Program-made: the position numbers and the translations under genes
Assembly (NCBI GenBank): GCA_946644025.1
Contig: CAMPCG010000018.1
Location: forward strand, 1 to 19,323
Length of the DNA stretch: 19,323 bases
Direction: 5' to 3'
From: an uncultured Prevotellaceae bacterium
GTDB lineage: Bacteria > Bacteroidota > Bacteroidia > Bacteroidales > Bacteroidaceae
The notes under the pieces: model-generated
Databases searched by the model: none
What the model was told of the DNA's origin: nothing
Seen by the model: only the letters and a program-made list of their open reading frames with translations
Part shown: piece after piece, positions 1-5,954 of the stretch
Layout: each line of letters begins with the position of its first letter
Numbering within the stretch: position 1 is the first letter of the stretch

Positions 1-25
1 CTACGGACACTGCGGTTACTGAGCG

Positions 26-44
26 ATGACGCTTTCAGCGTCAT
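26..44. repeat. Small hairpin at left edge
   Basis: ATGACGCT and AGCGTCAT pair perfectly (8 bp) around a TTC loop. No gene is visible in bases 1-59. The hairpin lies beyond the terminator of the minus-strand peptide gene. It could belong to the end of a gene outside the window, but no T-run follows closely enough to call it a terminator. Confidence 0.5.
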
Positions 45-59
45 TTGCGGATAATCATT

Positions 60-118
60 TTTTGAAAGCGTCAAAAAAAGAAGTTGGCAGACGCCGCGGT
101 CTGCCAACCCCCTTTTTT
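60..118. terminator. Hairpin terminator, probably bidirectional; copy 1 of a duplicated element
   Basis: GTTGGCAGAC (83-92) pairs perfectly with GTCTGCCAAC (99-108) around a 6-base loop. On the plus strand the stem is followed by six T (113-118). On the minus strand it is followed by CTTCTTTTTTT. It sits 20-55 bases beyond the stop of the minus-strand peptide gene, as expected for an intrinsic terminator of that transcript. Bases 60-112 recur almost identically at 5592-5643, so the element is also a dispersed repeat. Confidence 0.75.
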
Positions 119-138
119 GCCGTGGTTTGGAGGGGAGG

Positions 139-330
139 TCAGTAGGTGTTCTCCTCCTCTTCGTCGTCCCAGACGTTGTATGTGCGGCGCGAGCGGTTGT
201 CGTCGTTGCTTTCGTCAGGGCCGATAGAGCTTGAGATGTCGTCTTCTCCGCCGCTGACTACAAACTGCATCAGCTTGGCCTCCACCGTTATCACCGTGAT
301 GTCGGGAATGATATATTCTTTCTTGGTCAT
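139..330 (-). CDS. Small acidic peptide (63 aa), KKEY/SGG/VWDD family
   Basis: This 63-residue peptide has a basic start (MTKKEYIIP), an alternating hydrophobic stretch (ITVITVEAKLMQFVV), then SGG at residues 27-29 and a very acidic tail containing VWDDEEEE. It has no signal peptide or membrane helix. It aligns with the 64-residue product at 18539-18733 (shared KKEY..P..TV...E, SGG, VWDD), which strongly supports it as a real gene. It lies 98 bases downstream of the 1510-residue surface-protein gene on the same strand. It has no promoter of its own that I can see and is followed by a terminator, so it is probably co-transcribed. Small Prevotella proteins starting MKK.Y..P are, as far as I recall, common and uncharacterised. 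The hydrophobic-SGG arrangement resembles a double-glycine leader, but no C39 peptidase/transporter is present here, so function is unknown. Confidence 0.8.
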   Translation of the reverse strand: MTKKEYIIPDITVITVEAKLMQFVVSGGEDDISSSIGPDESNDDNRSRRTYNVWDDEEEENTY

Positions 331-379
331 TGTTCCGATTGTTGTTTAGTGTTTGCAATAATCCTGCTTAGGCGCTTTG

Positions 380-411
380 CCCGGGCTTGTCCTGTCGTGG
401 ACAAGCCCGGG
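380..411. repeat. 13-bp perfect hairpin between surface protein and peptide genes
   Basis: CCCGGGCTTGTCC (380-392) pairs perfectly with GGACAAGCCCGGG (399-411) around TGTCGT. On the minus strand it lies just past the stop of the 1510-residue gene and before the peptide start at 330. No T-run follows on the minus strand, so full termination is unlikely. A role in mRNA stability or in differential expression of the two genes is an inference. It may simply be another palindromic repeat. Confidence 0.7.
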
Positions 412-428
412 TCGGCTCTGCTTGATGC

Positions 429-3400
429 TCACTTGATGACCATCTTCTTTCCGTTGCTGATGTAGAGTCCCTTTCTGACGGGCTGCTTGCCGAGCTTCAT
501 GCCGTCCACGGTGAACCACTCTTCGTCCTTCTGGCTGTTGTCGGCCACGCCGTCTATGGCCGTCGTGGTGTTGCCGTCGCCGAAGTCCAGGATGAACTGT
601 CGTGCGCCGCCGCCGGTGTTCTCGGTGAAGTCGAAGTATGCCCGGAAGGCTTTCAGCATACGGCTCTTGCCCGTATGCTTCAGCGTGTTGCCCGAAGCCA
701 TGTAGTAGATGTTTTCGTCTTCGGCGGTGATGGGGAAGGCGTCGTAGTAGCCCACGAACTTCACGCAGCCGTCGGCCAGTGAGATGGTGCGGTCTTCATA
801 GTGGGCGTGGACGATGGTCACGTCGGTGAATGTCGGGTCGACGATGTTCTCGCCGCCGGCCTCCCACTTGATGATGTAGGGCACGTTGGCCTGGAGCACC
901 TCCACGGCGTCGCCGAAGGTCAGGCTCACGGTCGTTCCCGTCATGGTGGCGGCGGTCAGTGTCTTGGCGGTGGCTTCTGCCAGCGGGCTGTCGGCCAGCG
1001 TCACGTTGAAGGGCAGCGTCAGCGTGTTCCACTCGCCGTCCTTGTAGAGCGTGCGGCCCGTGAGCGTCACCTTGGCAGACTGCTCTTCGTATCTTTGCAA
1101 GGTCGACTCGTTGTTGGTGGCATCGTCAGCCAGGAAGAGGTTCAGGTCGGCATCGTTGCCGCTGCTTAGTCCGTGCTGTGGCAGTACGGGCACGAAGGCT
1201 ACAAGCGTAAACAGCGGCTCATCGGTGAAGAGGGGGTTGGTGCTGAAGTACACGTCTCCGCTGGTGTTCACAGCGATAATGACGGCTTCGCCCGGAGCCA
1301 CCTTCACGTAGTCCTCGTAGACCTCCCATCCGTCGCCCGCAGCGTTCATCTTGTAGAACCGGCAGTGCTCAAAGTCCTCGGTGTCACTCTTGCGATAGGC
1401 CAGATAGGCATCGCAGGGGAAGACGTTGGCGATGGTATGGTAGCCCTCGTAGGAGTAAGTGCTTGAACTGTTGTAGTCGATGGGGTAGGTCCATGTTTCG
1501 TCCTGCGAGGCAAAGACGGGGCCGGTGAACGATAGGGTGACGTCCTCCTTGTTGGCGTAGAGATAGCCTTTGGCCAGTTCGAAGTTGGTGAAGTGCTTCG
1601 GCTTGTAGTTACGCCACTCGTCGTTCTGGTTTTGGCTGAAGAGGTAGAAGTCGTAGTCGCCCGAGAGCAGGTTGGGCACGTCGGCGGGCATGATGACGTT
1701 CTCATTCAGCGGTGCGCCGATGAGGTAGTAGCCGTCGGCCATGGTGCTTTCGCCGTAGCCGTTGATGTTCTTCTCGATGGTCACCACGAGGCCGTCGCTG
1801 TTCTGCTTCAGCTGTCCGCCGTCCTCTATGGTGATGCTTCCGCCGTCGATGACCACGCTGTTGGCCGTGGCTGTCACTCCGGCAGGCACCACGACGTCGG
1901 CCTGGATAATCAGGTCGTTCATAGCGGTAGGCACGCCGGCGGGAGTCCAGTTCTCGGCCACGTCCCATCTGCCAGCCGTGGTGAATGTCTTTTCGGTCTG
2001 GGCCAGCGTGGTGAACTTCTTGACGGCTGTGCCGGCGTTCTCCTCACCGTCCCTGATGCCGATGACGGTGTACTCATACTCGGTGTCCTCCTCCAGGCCG
2101 GTCAGCTCGACAGCGGTCTCAGTGGTGGTCACCTCCTGCCACTCGCCGGCGGGGATGCCGTCGGGAAGGTTGATGCCGAGGTCGTCGATATTGAGATAGA
2201 ACCTATCCGTGCAGTTGAAGTGGCGGATGGCGATGTAGCCCTCCTGGCCAGCGTAAGCGCTCAGGTCTGCAGTGTACTCCTCGTAATCACCTGTGGCCAC
2301 AAACTCAGAGGACACCTGGGTGAACGCGCTGACATCGGTGCAATCTGTTGTCGAGACGTAGACGGCAAAATGCTCATCTGGAAAACCTTCATGTTGTCCT
2401 CTTGCCCATAGCTTCAGAGTGCCCTGTAGCGTAAGTTGGGGAGTGACGAGCCAGTTGTCTGGTGTCAGAGGTGTTTCGTTGTTAGTGTCATAGCTTGCAG
2501 AAATCATGCAAGCGCTTCCTGAATGGCAGATGATGTCTTCTGCCTCCGATGATGTTGTCCAATTATTGCCGTCGCCGTCGCTGTCGATGGTTGTCCATCC
2601 GGCGGGCAGTCCCTCCTCGAAGTCTTCAGTCCAAAGTGTGGTGGCCTTTGCTGCCGTGCGGTACTTCACCTTGTAGCTCTCGCTTGCGCCCTCCCAGCTG
2701 ATGGTGGCGGTGGTGCGCTGTGCGTCAACGGCGACGTTGGTGGGCAGCGGGTTCAGCGACTGAGTAGTGAAGTATGCGGCACTGCACCATTCGCTCGAGC
2801 CGTCGGCATAGACGGCCTGCACGGCAACGGCATAGTTTGTGTCTTCGTCAAGTTCGTTCAGCGCGTAGCTGTCGGCGTTGACGCCATTGACCACTGTCCA
2901 GGGGGTTTCGGTTGGAGGAACGATGACGATGTCGTCGACGTCAAGCAGGTACATGTCTGTGCAGTTGTAGTGACGTATGGCTACGTAGCCCTCTCCGCTG
3001 TAGCTGCTCAGGTCGAAGGTGTACTGCACCCAGTCGGCGGTTGCCGTCTGGTCGGCTCCTACCATCGTGAAGCTGGCGGGGTCGGCGTTGCCAGTGGTAG
3101 AGACTGCCACGCCAAAAACCTCGGCACAAAAATCGGGATCAATCCCCTTCGCCCAGAAGCTGATGGAGCCGCCAAGCTGCACTTTGGGCGAAACCAGATA
3201 GTTGTCGGGAGTCAGTGCCCCATCTGTATCACTGTAGGAGCCGGAGACAATCAGGTCTTGCGAGTCGTCGTGTCCCTCTCCTGCAAGGGAATTAGCCTCC
3301 AGGTACACACCTTCTACAGCGGAGCCCAGCACCCAGCCATAGCCGTCGCCGTCAGCATCGATGGTGGTCCACAGGTCTAACGAACTGTCCTCGAAGTCAT

Positions 3401-4961
3401 TTTCCGTTCCTTCAGCTATCCTATAGCGCAGGTTGTAGCTGTCGGCCGTGCCCGTCCAGCTGATGTCGGCCGAGCTGGTGGTGACGTTGCTGGCCGTGAC
3501 GGCGGTGGGGGCCGCGAAGCAGGTGTTGACGTAGATTCCTTTGCTCCACTTGTCGTTCTCGCCGGCAGGGCGCACTCTCACGTAGTACTCCGTGTCCACT
3601 GTAAGGCCGGTCAGCGTGAAGGGATTCTCGGTGACCGTTGTGGTGTGTTCCGCTTCTTCGCCATTGACGGAATAGCTGACCACCCACTCGGTGGCCTCGC
3701 CATTCTCCGTCCAGCTCAGCACGGCGCTGTGGGGGCCTATCTCTGAGGCAGCGAGGTTGGTGGGCTTCCTAAACGCACTCACCGTGCAGTCCATCGTGTA
3801 TTTCTTGGCAGTAGTCAATGCGCCAGTGCCTGAGAATATCTCGTCGCCGTTGATGTCCTTGAATACATAGCCTGTCTCATCGGGATATTGGCCGTCGACC
3901 CATTCGAAGTCGTAGTCCTCGCCGCAGCACAGGGCCACGGTGCCCGTGGCAGAAGCGCCACTGGCGTTCGTCAGCGTGGCGATGACCTTGCCGGTGTTGT
4001 GGTGTACCACCCTGATGGCATTGCCGCTCCATCCGTCGCCATCGCTGTCGGTCAGCTCATAGCTGATGTTGCCCTGGTCCTCAAGGGCACACATCCCGGT
4101 AGTGAAGCTTTTAGGGAATGTCCAGTTACTCACTTCGCTACCGTTCTTGGAGCGAAGCTTCACGGTGTAAGTGGTGCCCAGAGCGAGGTCTGACAGTGTA
4201 TAAGGGCTGGTGACATTCTCCGTCACCGTGCCGTTCACATCGATGTCGAAAGCCGGTTCTGTGCTCGTCCATGTCACCTCGGCTGTAGTGCCGCCAATAT
4301 AGTTGACCGCTATGTTCTTCGGCTTCGTTACGGACGGGATGGCACCGGGCGTTATGTCAATCTGAATCTGGTTTTTGAAGTCTCTTAAAGTACCTTCTAC
4401 ATTAGGAGCAGAGACATTGTAGGGAACAGCATCTCGGTTCGCACTGAGAGCCTGGCCTGGAGCATCAAGATACAGGCATCCCATGTGGGGTTCGTCACTA
4501 TATGTTCCAGTAATGTCGGATACGGCAACAATCAGATTAGCATTGCCGTTGTATTCAAAAGGAGTGTCAAGGACAATTGTTGTCCACGCACCATTAGTAA
4601 AGGTAAGCGAACCCTCGAACACCTTGTCGTCATCGGTCATCGGCATCCAGTCAGCGTCACTGGCAAAGGTCGCCTTGTCGGTATGCTGCATGTAGATGGC
4701 GTAGGTACGGGTTTTTTCAGCATTGCCGTTGTAAAAAGCGATGCTGTTGATTATTCCTTCAGTGCCAATTTCACCGGATGTGTAGATTTGCTGAGAGTAG
4801 CTGTAGTCGTAGTAATTGAACCCAGGCAGAAATTCGGTTGTACTCCCACTGCCATTGCCAATCTGAACTAAGTCGGCCCTTGCCCCCGTGAGGCAGAGCA
4901 CGGCGGCAAGCAGCGTCATGGCTGCTCTCGCCAAGTTGAGTTCGGTCATGAAATGTTTCAT
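429..4961 (-). CDS. Large secreted protein with fibronectin-III and two cleaved-adhesin domains
   Basis: This 1510-residue exported protein has a Sec signal peptide at about 1-29 (hydrophobic run ending LTGARA). Residues 30-205 form an N-terminal beta domain (QQIYTSGEIGTEG, IAFYNG). Fn3-like repeats start near 213, 398, 483 and 740. A DSDGDGW-containing module lies at about 303-395. Two domains of the cleaved-adhesin/hemagglutinin type (W.TIDxDGDGxxW, LTPDNxLVxP, YIAIRHxNCTD, DD) lie at about 520-682 and 775-930, each inside an Fn3 repeat. A G8-like segment (GRWDVAENWTPAGVP) begins near 990, and an LPFNV module lies near 1310. The tail has FTVDGMKLGKQP and KGLYISNGKK, like short type IX-style sorting tails. 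The adhesin family is known from Porphyromonas gingipains and HagA, but no C25 protease domain is present here. Adhesion or surface display is inferred; the substrate is unknown. The start is set by the signal peptide. It probably forms one transcript with the downstream peptide gene. Confidence 0.9.
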   Translation of the reverse strand: MKHFMTELNLARAAMTLLAAVLCLTGARADLVQIGNGSGSTTEFLPGFNYYDYSYSQQIYTSGEIGTEGIINSIAFYNGNAEKTRTYAIYMQHTDKATFASDADWMPMTDDDKVFEGSLTFTNGAWTTIVLDTPFEYNGNANLIVAVSDITGTYSDEPHMGCLYLDAPGQALSANRDAVPYNVSAPNVEGTLRDFKNQIQIDITPGAIPSVTKPKNIAVNYIGGTTAEVTWTSTEPAFDIDVNGTVTENVTSPYTLSDLALGTTYTVKLRSKNGSEVSNWTFPKSFTTGMCALEDQGNISYELTDSDGDGWSGNAIRVVHHNTGKVIATLTNASGASATGTVALCCGEDYDFEWVDGQYPDETGYVFKDINGDEIFSGTGALTTAKKYTMDCTVSAFRKPTNLAASEIGPHSAVLSWTENGEATEWVVSYSVNGEEAEHTTTVTENPFTLTGLTVDTEYYVRVRPAGENDKWSKGIYVNTCFAAPTAVTASNVTTSSADISWTGTADSYNLRYRIAEGTENDFEDSSLDLWTTIDADGDGYGWVLGSAVEGVYLEANSLAGEGHDDSQDLIVSGSYSDTDGALTPDNYLVSPKVQLGGSISFWAKGIDPDFCAEVFGVAVSTTGNADPASFTMVGADQTATADWVQYTFDLSSYSGEGYVAIRHYNCTDMYLLDVDDIVIVPPTETPWTVVNGVNADSYALNELDEDTNYAVAVQAVYADGSSEWCSAAYFTTQSLNPLPTNVAVDAQRTTATISWEGASESYKVKYRTAAKATTLWTEDFEEGLPAGWTTIDSDGDGNNWTTSSEAEDIICHSGSACMISASYDTNNETPLTPDNWLVTPQLTLQGTLKLWARGQHEGFPDEHFAVYVSTTDCTDVSAFTQVSSEFVATGDYEEYTADLSAYAGQEGYIAIRHFNCTDRFYLNIDDLGINLPDGIPAGEWQEVTTTETAVELTGLEEDTEYEYTVIGIRDGEENAGTAVKKFTTLAQTEKTFTTAGRWDVAENWTPAGVPTAMNDLIIQADVVVPAGVTATANSVVIDGGSITIEDGGQLKQNSDGLVVTIEKNINGYGESTMADGYYLIGAPLNENVIMPADVPNLLSGDYDFYLFSQNQNDEWRNYKPKHFTNFELAKGYLYANKEDVTLSFTGPVFASQDETWTYPIDYNSSSTYSYEGYHTIANVFPCDAYLAYRKSDTEDFEHCRFYKMNAAGDGWEVYEDYVKVAPGEAVIIAVNTSGDVYFSTNPLFTDEPLFTLVAFVPVLPQHGLSSGNDADLNLFLADDATNNESTLQRYEEQSAKVTLTGRTLYKDGEWNTLTLPFNVTLADSPLAEATAKTLTAATMTGTTVSLTFGDAVEVLQANVPYIIKWEAGGENIVDPTFTDVTIVHAHYEDRTISLADGCVKFVGYYDAFPITAEDENIYYMASGNTLKHTGKSRMLKAFRAYFDFTENTGGGARQFILDFGDGNTTTAIDGVADNSQKDEEWFTVDGMKLGKQPVRKGLYISNGKKMVIK

Positions 4962-5016
4962 GTCGGTTAAAATTTAGTGAATAATAATAGTCGTTGTTGA
5001 TAAGCTAAAGTTCTTG

Positions 5017-5091
5017 GCCCCCACCACCCTCCCCCCGAGGGGGAGGCTTAAGCCGCTAAAGCCTCCCCCTCGGGGGGAGGTTGGTGGGGGC
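5017..5091. repeat. Near-perfect 37-bp inverted repeat in the 5' leader of the adhesin gene
   Basis: The arms at 5017-5053 and 5055-5091 match at about 35 of 37 positions with almost no loop. Each arm begins or ends with GCCCCCACCA and contains the palindromic core CCTCCCC..GAGGGGGAGG. The same unit forms the array at 5648-5849. It lies between the predicted promoter (5137-5169) and the start codon at 4961, so it should be transcribed as a very stable stem in a leader of about 170 bases. Confidence 0.85.
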
Positions 5092-5136
5092 TAAGGAGCA
5101 TACTGTTCAATGTCGGTTCGTGGCTTAGTTTACGGT

Positions 5137-5169
5137 GCAAATATACGTACTTTAGTTGGATTGAGCAAG
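5137..5169 (-). promoter_or_regulatory. Bacteroidetes-type promoter for the 1510-aa gene
   Basis: Read on the minus strand, TATATTTGC (5145-5137) fits the Bacteroidetes -7 consensus TAnnTTTG. CTTG (5169-5166) sits 20 bases upstream, close to the -33 TTTG consensus at the usual spacing. Transcription would start near 5130, giving a leader of about 170 bases that contains the 5017-5091 hairpin. Confidence 0.65.
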
Positions 5170-5338
5170 AAAATGAAAGATTATTTTTCCCGGCCAGGAC
5201 AGTATGCACCTTTCCACAGCTAACGGTCTATGTATGAGTCCACTTCAAAAAGGGCTCTGCGAGAATTGGTGTGGATGTGTTATTCTAGGCTACATTATTC
5301 ATATCCTTACCTCCATCAAGCGCCAGTACACCGCCGGT
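5170..5338. other. Intergenic stretch without a recognised feature
   Basis: Short open frames exist here on the plus strand, but they show no family resemblance, no ribosome-binding signal, and run into the inverted repeat that follows. I see no RNA gene or conserved motif. Confidence 0.5.
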
Positions 5339-5405
5339 GTAGGGAATCTCGCTTGTCTAATTCCGATATTCAGGTGTGCGGAATTAGACAAGCGAGATTC
5401 CCTAC
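5339..5405. repeat. Perfect 27-bp inverted repeat with 13-base loop
   Basis: The arm at 5339-5365 (begins GTAGGGAATCTCGC, ends TAATTCCG) is the exact reverse complement of 5379-5405. The loop is 5366-5378. There is no T-run after the stem, so it is not an obvious terminator. A repetitive palindrome or a small mobile remnant are the likelier readings. Confidence 0.85.
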
Positions 5406-5449
5406 CCAGCGCGGGATCACTGGAAGAATGAAACTGAAGTAAATGTAGG

Positions 5450-5561
5450 CTAAGGAGTCTGGGAGTTTAGGAGTTGCCCTTCCTCGTCTCAGGGCCATTG
5501 GCACGACGTGCCACTCCTAAACTCCTATACTCCTTAGACAATAAAATCATTGGAGCAGAAC
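5450..5561. repeat. 112-bp dispersed repeat, copy A
   Basis: This sequence is repeated at 19006-19117 in the same orientation with a single mismatch visible by eye. The first 88 bases form an imperfect inverted repeat. The end arms CTAAGGAGT...GGAGTTTAGGAGT and their complement run to 5537, and a second internal palindrome TGGCACG-A-CGTGCCA sits in the middle. It has no coding capacity of note. The terminal inverted repeats resemble a MITE-like element, but no target-site duplication was identified. Confidence 0.85.
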
Positions 5562-5591
5562 GCCCCCACAAAATCTTGCTAAAAGGCCTAA

Positions 5592-5643
5592 TTTTGAAAG
5601 TGTCAAAAAAAGAAATTGGCAGACGCCGCGGTCTGCCAACCCC
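5592..5643. repeat. Copy 2 of the TTGGCAGAC hairpin element
   Basis: TTGGCAGAC (5616-5624) and GTCTGCCAA (5631-5639) flank GCCGCG. The leading part, TTTTGAAAG-GTCAAAAAAAGAA, also matches copy 1 at 60-112. Here the plus-strand T-run is missing, but the minus strand still reads stem then TTTCTTTTTTT. It could stop minus-strand transcription, although no minus-strand gene ends nearby. It may be a transposed or relic terminator. Confidence 0.75.
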
Positions 5644-5647
5644 TTTA

Positions 5648-5849
5648 GCCCCCACCAACCTCCCCCCGAGGGGGGAGGCTTAAGCCGCCAGCCCCCACCA
5701 ACCTCCCCCGAGGGGGAGGCTTAAGCCGCCAGCCCCCACCAACCTCCCCCCGAGGGGGAGGCTTAAGCCGCCAGCCCCCACCAACCTCCCCCCGAGGGGG
5801 GAGGCTTAAGCCGCTAAAGCCTCCCCCTCGGGGGGAGGTTGGTGGGGGC
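5648..5849. repeat. C/G-rich repeat array: four direct units plus one inverted unit
   Basis: Four tandem units of 41-43 bases (starting at 5648, 5691, 5732 and 5774) each contain GCCCCCACCAACCTCCCC, a self-complementary CCTCCCCCCGAGGGGGGAGG-type core, and GGCTTAAGCCGC. The last unit is joined to an inverted copy ending at 5849. The last-unit/inverted-unit junction (AAGCCGCTAAAGCCTCCCCC) is the same as in the solitary element at 5017-5091. Units differ only in lengths of C or G runs. There are no spacers, so it is not a CRISPR. Confidence 0.9.
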
Positions 5850-5938
5850 TAAGCATGAAATCTTGCAGAACCGTTAAATTAATGTAAAAAAACCAACACG
5901 TTTACGGACGAGAAGCAACGTTATCGTAGGAAAATGTG

Positions 5939-5946
5939 TAATTTTG
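5939..5946 (+). promoter_or_regulatory. Putative -7 element of the regulator gene
   Basis: TAATTTTG followed by CCCC fits the Bacteroidetes TAnnTTTG -7 consensus. No good TTTG -33 box is seen 19-21 bases upstream. The identical 12-mer TAATTTTGCCCC occurs before the giant gene (7912-7923). The ATG at 5955 is only 8 bases past this element, so the mRNA may be leaderless or nearly so. Confidence 0.5.
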
Positions 5947-5954
5947 CCCCTGAT

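Noticed and set aside
1593..2411. 272-codon plus-strand open frame antisense to the adhesin gene
   Set aside because: The minus-strand frame has a signal peptide and known domains here; the plus-strand translation shows no motif.
429..4961. Gingipain or hemagglutinin protease gene
   Set aside because: Only the adhesin-type domains are present; no caspase-like C25 His/Cys catalytic region is visible.
5204..5442. Two overlapping short open frames in the intergenic island
   Set aside because: They run through the 27-bp perfect inverted repeat, lack a plausible start signal and resemble no family.
5467..5658. Minus-strand short frame sharing its C-terminus with another at 19023-19256
   Set aside because: The shared residues come from the 112-bp DNA repeat; the unshared parts are unrelated, so it is not a protein family.
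5648..5849. Possible CRISPR array
   Set aside because: Units are contiguous without unique spacers, each is self-complementary, and no cas gene is present.
5934..5954. Upstream ATG (5934) as the regulator start
   Set aside because: It precedes the probable -7 element and adds residues before a good lipoprotein signal; 5955 is better.
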